The position numbers and the translations under genes are program-made. 64,000 nt of DNA from Malachius bipustulatus (lineage: Eukaryota; Arthropoda; Insecta; Coleoptera; Melyridae), in contig OU342634.1 of NCBI GenBank assembly GCA_910589415.1, positions 15,993,144-16,057,143 of the forward strand, in the 5' to 3' direction. The notes below the pieces were generated by a model. The model searched no databases. It saw only the letters and a list, made by a program, of their open reading frames with translations, and was not told the DNA's origin. Each line of letters starts with the position of its first letter. The first letter of the stretch is position 1. This document shows, in pieces, positions 34,081-45,140 of this stretch.

Positions 34081-35535
34081 TTAACATAAAAAATAACCTT
34101 TCTGGAAATCAACGTCCAGAAAAAAAACCTTCTTGCGCATCAATCGCATAGATAGTGTATTTTTATGCGATTCAATTATGAATATTTTCACCGCTTTTTA
34201 AATTATTGGCTTTCTGAAAATTTCCATAGTCATGTCATGTTAGCGTAGTGCAATACTGTGAAAAATTTTCTGTGATAATTTCAATTTCATTTCATTTCGT
34301 TTGAAAACGTGCCTTAAAATGGATTTTTAAATTTAAAAATCAATAAAATTGGCAAAATTTAACAATTTATACAATGTTTATAGAAATGTAGACATTTTTA
34401 CCCTTTTCCTACCCACGCCTCTGGCTTATTAATAGAAATAATGCAAAATTGTATTGCATTAGCTCAAATTTCAAATAAGTTTATTCCAATCATGTTAATT
34501 TCTTTTAAAAATTTTTGTTTCTAACTTAACCCCTAAATAGTGTTCAAAATCTAGCCATTTTCCTAAAATTGAAAAGGCCGCCATTTTGGAACGTTTTTAC
34601 CTATTTTACTCAAATACAGTACCAGACGACTACTTGAGGTTATCTTACTACCAGAAAAATTTCAGCGCTCTAGATTGAAAACTTCGACCAGAACCCGTGC
34701 CTCACGGACGGTTTTTTTTTTAATTCGAAGGGACATTCTGTAGAAGTAACGCAACTCTAGGAAAATGTTTTTTACGAAAATTAAACGTCAGCCCTGAGGT
34801 TTATAAGAGTAAAAAATTTCTTTCATTAATCTTGAAAGATGAAGCTACAGGAGCGTTTTTAAAATTTTAGAGAAATAAACATCATGTAAAAAAAAAACGA
34901 ATATCTCCGCAATTTTTTTTATTTACTTCTTGAAATTCTCAAGGGTTGAAGCCTATTAGTATAGTTGTCTATTGTAAAATTTCAGTTTAATTACTTCAAA
35001 AATGTGCTCATAGATTGTTGGAGAAATTTAGCCATTTTTGCCCTTTTCCTACCCACGCCACTGGCTTATTAATAAAAAAAATGCAAATTTTATTGCACTA
35101 AATTAAATTTCAAGTCAGTTACTTCCAATCTTGTGAATTTGATATAAAACTCTTTTTCTATCTAGCTTATACAGGGGTTCAAAAAATAGTCCTTTTTCCA
35201 AAAATTAAAATGGCCGCCATTTTGAAACGGCTCAGCTGATTTTGCTCAAGTGCAATACCAGACCACTCCTTGTGGATATCTTACTTCCACAAAAGTTTCA
35301 GTCTCCTAGATCGAAAACTGCGACCTGAAATGAGGTGACAAAAACCGGATTTTCCGAATTTTGAAGGGACACCCTGTAAAAGTGACGCGACTTTTGGAAT
35401 TTTTTTTAATGAAAATCGAAATTGTTCCTAAAGTTTAATAAGAGTGCAAAATTTCGTTCACTAATCTTGAAAGATAAAGCTACAGGAGCGTTTTTAAAAT
35501 CGAAATTTCGTGATTTTGGAGAAATAAATATATAC

Positions 35536-36682
35536 TGTTATAGAAAATTGGATTCAGGTGTAGGAAGGTAGAGATTTCGAGTTTAAATTAGATTTATTAT
35601 TGTGACAATGAAGTTTATGACTTGTAATAGATAAAAATTATTATAAATGTCAATAAGAAATAAAATTTGGATTGTTTGAAAAAAATGAGGAGTGAAAAAA
35701 AAAGTGAAGGAGGAGAATGTTGATAAAAAGGAGGAATGAAAAAAAAAATTTGAAAGAACGTCAGTGAGAAATAATGTTAAAAAATGTAAGATAATGATTT
35801 AGAAGAATTAAAGAGAAGCAGAGGGACTAGAGAAAGGAGAAATAAAGAGAGGAAAAAAGAAAAAAATTGGAAAGTCAGTGAGAAATAATGTTAAAAAAAA
35901 ATGTAATATAATGATTTAGAAGAATTAAAGAGAAACAGAGGGACTAGAGAAAGGAGAAATTAAGAGAGGAATAAATGATAAAAGAAGAGAGTTTTTTCAA
36001 AAGGAAATACAGCAGAATTTGAAAGCAGAAAGAAGATAAAGTAACAGAAAGCAAATATTTATTAGTAAATGGAAGAGAAGCAGAGGGACTAGAGAAAGAG
36101 CAGAATTTGAAAGCAGAAAGAAGATAAATAACGCAAAGCAAAGATTGATTAGTAAATAGAAGAGAAGCAGTAAGAAAAAGAGAAAGACTACGAGAACAAG
36201 ATAGAAGCTTTATTTGGAAAGGACAAGGGATAATAAGAGACGGTGTCGGAGAGCAGTTTGAGAATTTTTGAAAAGTGCGGTAAGAGAAAGAGTTAAAAAA
36301 GAAGAGAAGCAGAGGACTAGAGAAAGGTTAATAAAGAAGAAGGAAATTGTAAGATTTGGAATTGTATTTAATTAAAATTTTTAGAGTATAAGAAATTTTC
36401 AAATTCAGAGAGCTCGAGGTAGGTTAGATTTTCCTTTATTTAAAATTTTGTAAGTTACAAGTTATAAATAATAATAATAATAATTTCAAATTATTTTTTT
36501 TATATTTTATTTTGATTCAAACTTAGAAAATATATTGAAAATTTTATCTGAACCCACCTGAGAAAGAGAGTGTCCTCAGAGAATAACTTTATTAAAAATT
36601 TTGTTGTTTATGGTATTAAAATTTTTTTAAATAAAACTAGTAATAATAAATTGAGATAAGGGGGGTAAGTAATACCATAACA
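35536..36682. mobile_element. Solo LTR, 1147 bp, purine-rich
   Basis: The sequence starts TGTTATAG and ends CCATAACA, so it has the TG...CA ends and short inverted repeats (TGTTAT/ATAACA) of an LTR. It is flanked by ATAC at 35532-35535 and 36683-36686, a 4-bp target duplication. It interrupts the (TA)n tract of family-1 copy 4, whose homology resumes cleanly on both sides. The interior is strongly G+A-rich on the plus strand and has two short tandem duplications. No gag, pol or second LTR is present. TGTTA...TAACA ends and 4-bp duplications are common in Ty3/Gypsy-type elements, but the family is an inference. Confidence 0.8.
35762..36175. repeat. Purine-rich tandem repeats within the solo LTR
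   Basis: A unit beginning CAGTGAGAAATAATGTTAAA occurs at 35762 and again at about 35875, a period near 113 bp. A second unit with GCAGAATTTGAAAGCAGAAA occurs at about 36011 and 36099, a period near 88-90 bp. The words AGAAGCAGAGGGACTAGAGA recur several times between 35813 and 36320. Frames on the minus strand here are Ser/Phe/Leu-rich artefacts of the purine bias. Confidence 0.85.
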
Positions 36683-36840
36683 ATACATACATATATATAT
36701 CGTGGGCAGGTGAATTTTGGAAAACCACTTTTTCGTATTCTGGGGGTCATGATCGGTGGACATTTGATGAGTTTGGGTGATTTTCGAAAAGTGATGTCGT
36801 CCTCAATAGTGTATTTTTTTATAAAAAAAATACACTAAAA

Positions 36841-38560
36841 GTAAACCATATTCCATACACTTACATATTTACTTAATTGTGTTAAAAAGACCTATGTGCA
36901 TTATTTTGAGAGTTTGTTTAATTACTGTGAGTGTAGATTATATTACTTATATGTAGGTACGTTATGTAATAATAAATTCGCTAATCAAAAATCTATGCAT
37001 ACCTAGAGTATAGGTAGGTACTCAAATTGTCAAATTTAAACTCACTGAATGATAATTTAACTAATGCACGATAATTATTCAACGTTAATAATACAAATAA
37101 TTCGGATTACACTGTATAATAAAATAACAAATTCCGTGGAAGATAACGAGAGCAAATTGCATTCCGTTCAGCCGTCCCGCTGATCAGTTCAGTCAGTTTG
37201 TTCGCGGTTTGCTTCGCGCTGCCAGCTAGTAGAAAACCGAAACCGCACGGAATCCTGACGACAGAACCTCACATCCATAACCTTACTTGTTGCACATTGA
37301 AATATCAGGTTTTAATTCACTCTTCTTTCTTCTTAGAGAAACTAAAATGGAGATTCTGCGGTTCGCGTCTCTGCTTCTTGCAAGCTTCAGTCGTTGAATC
37401 TTAAATCTGTGCTGTGAATTCGGTTAATAAATAAATATTACCACTTACGCTATCGTTGCAAGTTATCGCGCACAGTGTTTTGTTATGACGAATGAAGATT
37501 TGAATCATAGGTACTTAAGTAAGTAATACTTACTTAAGAAAAATCGAAAGGTAAGTTTATGGAGTTTATTTATAAAATTGAAGAAATAGGATACCACTAG
37601 CACTAGCACTAGCACTTCTAAAGCAGTATCTTCGGAAACTTTTCTGGAGTCATAGATCAAAGATCATTTTATTTTGTGACATGTTATATACTTAAGTCAG
37701 TAGGTAGTCATTCAGTTTACATTGCGCATCGTGAGTAAGGTAGTAATAAATTATTGCGAATTCGCTCGAAAGGTGAAAAGGTTGCACGCTTATTTATACC
37801 GTTCTTTATTTTATTCTCACGATAGTTACTTCTCTCTGTACCTCTGCTACAGATATAAATATTACTATCATTCAGTCCATTGTTTAATAATACTGGTTCC
37901 TGATCCTGACACCTGGATCCTGAATCCTCCCTGATGCATGATACTAAATCTTTAGGGCATCAACTCTAGGGCATCTCCCTCGGGAGAGACGCCCCTACTC
38001 CCACTACTAACTTCAATATGCATAGCATTCTGAAGTTTTAAACAATTAAGGATACAGAGTTGACTCACCTTCTCGTTATACCTATACAGGTGTAACTCTT
38101 ATAAATGTGTCTTTCTCTAAGATAGTTTTTTTATTTGATTTATGTTATTTGGTACTTATCTATCTGCTTCCGGAGAAATCGAAATTTATTCAAATGTGGA
38201 GTTAGGTAATTTAGTGTAAATAAGTAATTTTGAACAAGTCTGGTAACCTTTGAATTAGCAGGAAATGTCCAGTTTAAAAAATTAGAAAACACATGCACCC
38301 AAATTTCTATTGGAGAGTTGATGATAGTTGGTACATGCGTGAAAAATTAAGATGTACTTGTGGAAGACATGGTCATGCTTAGATTTTGTTGAATATTTTT
38401 AGTATAAAACGCTTTTGGTCAACTTTTCAAACGCTTTTATATTAAACCAACTAAGTGTACCACTGATACTTTCACAGTTACGAACAAAAAAAACAGTCTA
38501 CAAGCTACGAACAAAAAAAAAATTGCAAGTTGTGTAGAAACTCTAAATCTTTAATATAAG
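36841..38560. other. Non-coding, with a GC-richer patch at 37140-37440
   Basis: The patch has a TTCAGTCAGTTTG string resembling an arthropod initiator near 37188. A pyrimidine-rich run ending TTCTTCTTAG near 37335 resembles a splice acceptor. An ATG at 37347 opens a 16-codon frame (MEILRFASLLLASFSR) that looks like the start of a secretion signal but stops at once. This could be a 5' exon region of a host gene or chance; evidence is weak. The rest is AT-rich and empty. Confidence 0.25.
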
Positions 38561-38604
38561 GAGAGCCTGGAAAAATACTACCGTGAAAAGAGCTGCTAAA
38601 ATTA

Positions 38605-39017
38605 TAGCTGACAATTTTTGAACGCACTAATTTTTTTTTAAATAGGAAAATTAAATCACGAAAGGCCACTAGATGAGTACCTACGCAAGGTGCACCAAAA
38701 ATAATTTCTTGCAAGCAACTATTCAATGTATTCAAATCATGTCGTTCATCCCCCGTAAAATAGAAAAATTAAATAACTCGATTTGCCAAAATCGAGGCCA
38801 AAATATTATAATTTTTAAAAAAATAAAGAACACTAGGAGCAGTACCTATATACCAGGTAGATCAGGAATAATTTCTTGCAAACAACTACAGGGTCGGGTA
38901 TTTTAAATAATGTCGTTCATCCCCAAATCAACAATACTATATACTAATCAGTAGCTATCAGATAAATAATATTAATATAGTAATAATAATAGTGCGTTCA
39001 AAAATTGTCAGCTATAT
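38605..39017. repeat. Inverted repeat pair enclosing a short duplication
   Basis: AGCTGACAATTTTTGAACGC near 38606 is mirrored by GCGTTCAAAAATTGTCAGCT near 38994. Between them, two direct copies of ATAATTTCTTGCAA followed by ATGTCGTTCATCCCC start near 38699 and 38868, about 170 bp apart. The structure looks like a decayed foldback element with an internal duplication. Confidence 0.6.
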
Positions 39018-42000
39018 TTTTAGCTATTTTAGCTATTATTATTATAGGAAGCTGGAAAAATTCCATCTTGATCTGAAAAATATTTAAGAATGTTAATAAC
39101 TTTGTTTTCTTCTAGCAGATATTGCTAACAACCTAGTTGTAACGATAAAAGCATACTCGCTTTTTAGAAAAATATAAAAAAAGAGAAGTAAACAGTTATA
39201 ATGGATGGCGTTGGCACTCGCGTTGTCATCTAATCGAAGACATTTGCCAGAAGATATTTATAAATTTATTTTTAATTCAAACAATCACAACTGCCTCATG
39301 TACTCATTAATTGTAGCTAATGTGATAACAGGGGCTCTTACATCCATCGCTAATAGTTCATAATGTGACCTTTTTTTCAATTAAGGTAGTTGAATGCGAA
39401 AAAAAAATTCGGAAGGATCCGAGAATTCGAGAAAGAGACCAGTGCTCTTTCGGCTGAACTACGGAATAAAGCAGGAATTGGCGTTCAAGTTCCACTGCTG
39501 AAAGTGACAGAAAAAAAGTATAAGAAGAATAAAAGGGTAAAAGAATAAAATTACCAGTGAAAAGGCGACCTAAAAAAGCAAATTTATGTTGAAACTAATT
39601 CGTTTTTTTTTTGTCTTTTTGAGTTTTTTCATGTTTTATTTTTTCATTTTATTTTGTATAGGAAATCTTCATAGATTAATTTCAATTAACAAAAGTACAG
39701 AACGTTCAGTTTTTCATTTTTTTTTAATTTCAAGATGGAAAGTCTGAAAAGAGACCTTGGGCTATTTCAATCTATTCAGAGTACCTATTGAATTTTAATA
39801 TTATTTTTTTTATGAGCTATTATAATGAGCAGCTCCAGTTACAAAAGCTCCAGTACTTCCAGTTAATATTGCTGTTTTTGCAGCATCGTTATTGCTGTAT
39901 ATTGTGAAAAAAAGCCTTAAAGCTTCATTTGAATAATTTCTTTGTCTTTATAATTGTATAAAATGGTCACATCTGGTTGTTATACAGATACATGATAGCT
40001 AATGTTAGTCACGGAACGAGTTAAAAAATAACATCATTATTAAAAAAAAAAACTTCCTTCTAATTTTATCGGATTGACTGACTGTCTCATTTACATCTTT
40101 AGAGTATGTACCTATTGTTGATAATCCAGGCCAGTATTTATAGGATCTAATTATTTTTCGAGTTTTTTCTCTACCGTCATACTGTAAATGGTTTCTAGAC
40201 ATTCTGGACTCGAAAAATTATAAGGACCATGAATCTGGAAGAACGTTGTATTGTTTCGCTCATCAATATAAGTACATACACAGGTCATACATACAACAAA
40301 AACAAAGTGATTCGAGTCAAAGTACATTTAAATACATAAGTATAAAAGGAAAAAGTTTTATCTATTTTTTTTTATTCCGCTCTAATAAGGGAGAAATGGT
40401 GTCTTCAACAATGTTTTTCTCCTGTCTCTGAATTAGATCGGTTATATCTATGAGCCCTAGAACCCAACTCCTTTTTTTCATTTTATATTATAATATATTT
40501 GAAAGAGTAAAATGCTTGGTACCTAAAAGGGGCTACAGGCCATTAAGGATACATGCTCAAAAGCGATCTTAGTATTGTGTATTATATTTTACATAAATTA
40601 ATTGTACACTTAGTGATAGTTAGTCTTGTTTATATATGTGTTGTATAAATTTTCCAGTTGTAAATTAAATTAGTAAATAAACACTTGGTAAAAGTTTAAA
40701 TAAGTAATTTAAGTGTACGCTTAACTTATTATGAAACAACAGGGAAATAAATACAATGGTAACAAAACAATGGAAGGTATCAGAAGTAATTAGAAAAAAA
40801 AAGCGAAAAAAAAGAATCCCCATTATTTACTCATTATAAGATTCATCCATTCCAATAGGTGGAATAGTATAATAAATGCAGGTAGCACAGTACTCAGCAC
40901 TTAATTCCAGAATTTTACTATTATAGTTATTAATGAAGTTTTATTCGTCTTATTCAGTAACATTCCGTTATTAAACTCTTCTTATTTATTAATGTAATGA
41001 GTTTAAATGCATTTCTTTTTCATCACTACCTGATGTTATAGAAATGTTTCATGTCACTAATATACTCACCTATATTATTGAATTACCTATATCCTCAATT
41101 AGATAAGTTACACGTATTCTATGTTATTAAATATTGAATATATAAGTGTTATTTATATCTTAGGAATATAATGACAGCCTTGAGCTCAATATCAAGGTAT
41201 GAGCGTATTTTGTAATTATTGCACGAATAACCAACCACGCAATAATTATTATGTATATTTGAAAAAGAGCTCATTTTGTTGTTATACAGAGTGTCAGCTT
41301 CGTAAATGCTGCAGCAACTAGAGCGGTGAAAATATTGCTTGCAAAATGTTTTTCAAGTTTTAATGCATCTTAGCTTCAATATGCAGATCAGGATCGTAAC
41401 TGGTAATTTAATAACAGTTCAATAATTGACATTTAAGAAAGACTTCTATTTGAGTATCTACCAATTTATAGAGACACAAGCACTTATTTGCCATCACCCC
41501 ACGAGATTCAGACTCATTCCAGAGTCTTTCTTACTACCAAGAATTTTTGAGAGACTTAATAACAAGCTGTTGGTAACGTCGAATCGGTCTATTGGGGGGA
41601 ATGTGCAAAGAAAAATCTGAAAAAGGTTTCTAATTATTTGTAATAGCAAAGGGAATTAGTTCCCAACTGATCTGTTCGGAACAAAAAATCAAGGAAAACG
41701 TGTTTTTAATTATTGAGAAAAACTCCACCCCTATTTTTATTAGAGTTTTCTTTGTTTCTGTTTTTTTTGAACATTCATGAAGTCGGTCGATACATGACAT
41801 CGATGCCCCAGAGTACCTACTTGGGTCAGCAAAAAAATAATTAAGTACTTTTTAGCAATTATTGTCGAAAGTTATTTCAATAACATTTTATTTTAAACAT
41901 AAACCTGTAGAAATGGTCTGCGCAAAACTGGAATTTGCTTGTTCAATTCCTATGACCCATTTACAAGTTTCCACCCTGTATACAGCAAAGTTATATAGCA

Positions 42001-44335
42001 ATATTACCAAGTCTGGATCAGGCTTTAAGGGAGTACTGGGAACGTTTTCATAACCTTTTTTATTTTATAAAACTGAGTTTTTGGGAAAGTTTTTATATAT
42101 TTGTGACTGTCAGAATAATTTACATGCTGCCGTGATACAACTTTTTTTCTGAAAGCTTTGTTCTTGTTTTTTCACACTCAATTATTTTTCATCTCCCGAC
42201 ATGCTCTTGTTGATTCAAAGAAATTAATTTGTCATTTTGTAACTTAAAAAATGTTTGTAAAAATGTTCGTCCATTTTGTTTGAACCGATAAAAGAATATT
42301 TCAACTAAGAAACTTTTGACATCTTCAATTGCTGAAGAAAAAATTAATTAAAATAAGCTACAAAAATCTCATTATGAAGTTCATGAATTTTATTGTTTCC
42401 CCCTGTATGTTAACCTTGCCCACACGTTTGTTTGGTCGTAAGTAGACTATTAAATGGTTTTTTTTAAGCATAAAAAAACACAGCCATTTTGAGTTAATCT
42501 CAACTACAATAATTATTATTGAAAAAAAACGCGCGGGGAGTAAGTGTTAGGTTTGCATTATAAAACTTAAGGGGAGTAAAATTTTGCAATAATAAAAGCA
42601 AAATTGTTGAAAATAAAGTATAAGTAATCCTCTCGGTAATCCTTGAACCATTTCGGTAGAGTTATTTCTTTGTGATACTGAAAATAGTAAAGTTATGCGT
42701 CAGCCGGAATTTGACATTGGAACCTCTTCCTGAAGTTATAGTAACAGCAATAATGAGTCGATAAAATTACGCGAAGTAATGATCATTGCGGTAAATGTCA
42801 ATATTTATAATGATCGTCTAACAATTTCGCTGTTAAATTACCAAATTTGATTTTATGTATGTATTGGCAATAATTACATTATGTGCACACACATAAAATT
42901 ATTGTCTTAATGACGACGAATTTCAGTAATTTGCTATAATTATGTATAAGTGCTTATAAGGTGGACGATGAGTTACGAAAGATCATTCTTGCTTTTTTAA
43001 TACCTGCTATGAAAAATTTAGGCATACAAATTTGGCAAAAAAAGGCATACAAGAATAATGACAAGTGGATAAATCTATTTTTATCCATTTAGTCCCATAT
43101 AGGCTGTCCGGCGCCATAAAAATGCCACCACTCGCTTGCTCTTTGTAAACCTGCTTTTTACCTGACTTTTAGGTATATTGATTTTGGTGTTTTTATGAGT
43201 GACTCCTCTAATTATTGGGAGTTGACGTTATGATTTTTAGTCCTGAGGTGGTCGCCATGTTTTTGCTTTTTTTTCTTTTTAACGCCGGCCTCGCGATGAC
43301 TGTATCACCTTGGACAACTACTGAAAGGTAGATCTTAATGGTCGCTGGCGTTGCATATCAATAGGTTGATGTTCTGCTTGCAGACTTGGTCTTTCTGAGA
43401 GATGCCTCAAAAACCAGCGTTTTTCTGTATACCTCTGCAATTAAACACCTTCGTCCGTGAAAGTATTTCGATTTATACCGGAAATATCTTTTTAAAACCG
43501 TTAAAAAAATTGTCACACTTTGGATTTTTAAATGGGCGACTGGTAACATGTTTTGTTAAACTCATTATCGTTTTATCGAACAGCTGGATTGGTAAACAAA
43601 CGATAGTGACCAAATTTTCGTTTGCAGCATAATAACTAATTTCTTGTATTGATTGAAGCAGTTTTAGTTCAACGTATTTCAGGAAGTTATTCCAAATCAT
43701 TAACAGCTGAAGTTATAAGAGCGTCTATTTTTGCCTTTTTCTTTTCATAAATAAACTTCTGGGCATTTTGAGTTGACACTGCAGAGACCTACCTCATCTA
43801 CCATGAAGACTATCCGCTGAAAAATTCATGATTTCTCCATTAGATATTTTCTCCATGATTTAAGAAAATCGCCCTCGGATTCTTCTATAACGCAAAGCTC
43901 GAGCAAAGGAAATTTTCAGTGGGTCTTCTTATGCTTACAATTTTCCACGACTTTAGTTTTGGTTTGATCTTCGACCATTCTCGGGATTTTATGTTACCCT
44001 TTAATCGAGCCTTTCAACTATCCCTATAAAATTTGGCCTTGGTAGTTGTAATTGCTTTTTTTTTCATTGTCTTCATTACATTTCTTAATTATGTTTTTTG
44101 CTTTCTGTAACGTATTTTGATATTTCTAAAGTAAATGAAGTTATGTAGGACTCGCGAAGGCTGTAAAGGTCCTGCAAATAACGAAAAAGCTCTCGAGTTT
44201 CAATAATTTGGTATTCGAATGATATAAATTTAATTAATAATGCACATCGTTATTTTAACTATGTGCTAATATGGAATACAATAATTATTCGATCTTAATC
44301 GCGGGATATTTTAAGGTTATTTTGATTCAAAACAT
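39018..44335. other. Long AT-rich stretch without recognisable genes
   Basis: Single decayed element ends are visible (TATACAGAGTGTCAGC near 41284, CCACCCTGTATACAG near 41973, CCCCCTGTATG near 42400). A tRNA A-box-like string lies on the minus strand at 39451-39461. All open frames are short and give no recognisable protein. I see no clear gene in these 5.3 kb. Confidence 0.4.
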
Positions 44336-44339
44336 ATGA

Positions 44340-44660
44340 AGAACGTTAAAAAGGGGGTCCCGGCTGCTTCACAGCAGTCGTTAAGTTACGTCAGAGGCCC
44401 TTGAGGCTACTTGAAAACTTCTGACACTTGGGCTTTACCACAGCCATAAGATATTTATTTTTTTATTTTGTATTTGTATAATACATTGTTGACTTTAACA
44501 ATTATTAAAAGATCTAATAAATATTATCCTGTTAGGGGGCGTTTTATTTCAATTCTCGGCAAGAAGACCGCTGAACCCAGGGTGAGGGGCATGGAGACGC
44601 CAAGGAGGGTGATCGACGTTTCCCTACGTTTGATGCGGCAGTCACGATTCACATTTTAGC
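44340..44660. other. GC-richer island, possible LINE/SINE 3' remnant
   Basis: The part from 44350 to 44450 (GGGGTCCCGGCTGCTTCACA, GCAGTCGTTAAGTTACGTCA, GAGGCCCTTGAGGC, ending in a T/A-rich tail) resembles from memory the 3' ends of insect non-LTR elements or SINEs built on them. A second GC-rich patch lies at 44533-44655. Neither is long enough to classify, and there is no coding evidence. Confidence 0.35.
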
Positions 44661-44729
44661 ATCGTTTAACATTTATATTTATTGCTAGTTTATTATTAAA
44701 GATAAAAATATAAAAATGACACCGTAGGA

Positions 44730-45140
44730 ATCAGAAATGATCAGGGAATAATTTTTAAAGATAGGCTATTTTCGATTAAGAGCTTCGTTTTTGAGATAGC
44801 CGTTGTTAAGTGGAAAAAAGTAGTCCGAGCAGACAGTTTTTGACGTAAACCGAAGCGAGATATCGCTGTTTAAGGTTACGATGGGCCCATTTGCGCAATG
44901 CTTTTCTAAAACGGTTTGAACGATTTTTTCCTAACTTAACCATCACAGATAACATTTTGAAAAATTGGCACGGCAAAGTTGCACTAATGAACTACCACAT
45001 CCTGTAAAAAAAGTAGAAAATTTTGAATAGTGCCTTTTTGCACAGGACGATTTTTTGACGACTTCGTATTTAAGTTATTTAGGCCATAAACTATGATTCC
45101 TGAAAATTTCAGCCTTGTACACTAAAAGTCCCACAGGGTG
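44730..45140. repeat. Decayed single arm of a TACAGGGTG-type element
   Basis: The segment ends AAAAGTCCCACAGGGTGACA at about 45120-45140. Its body has the style of the palindrome arms (TTCGTTTTTGAGATAGCCG, CTGAAAATTTCAGCC). No inverted partner is found nearby, so it is a solo or heavily decayed arm. Confidence 0.35.

Larger units (their letters stand above)
34123..36840 (-). mobile_element. Family-1 element copy 4, with internal deletion and nested solo LTR
   Basis: Inverted orientation: the 3' terminal words (AACCTTCTTGCGC, ATAGTGTATTTTTATGCGATTC) are at 34128-34170, and the 5' hairpin (AATAGTGTATTTTTTTATA, then its complement) closes the copy at 36805-36840. Without the 1151 bp contributed by the nested LTR and its duplicated target, the copy is about 1.57 kb, shorter than copies 1 and 2. 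Near 34370 the third internal unit passes straight into the second, losing about 250 bp, as expected for recombination between the repeated AAAAGGG...GCCAGTGGCG landmarks. Non-coding. Confidence 0.85.

Noticed and set aside
35944..36141. 65-codon minus-strand frame rich in Ser, Phe and Leu
   Set aside because: Produced by the purine-rich tandem repeats of the solo LTR; no protein features.
39395..39475. tRNA-like segment on the minus strand
   Set aside because: TAGTTCAGCCG matches the A-box consensus and a T-run follows, but the B-box is poor and the acceptor stem does not pair; I could not fold it as a tRNA.
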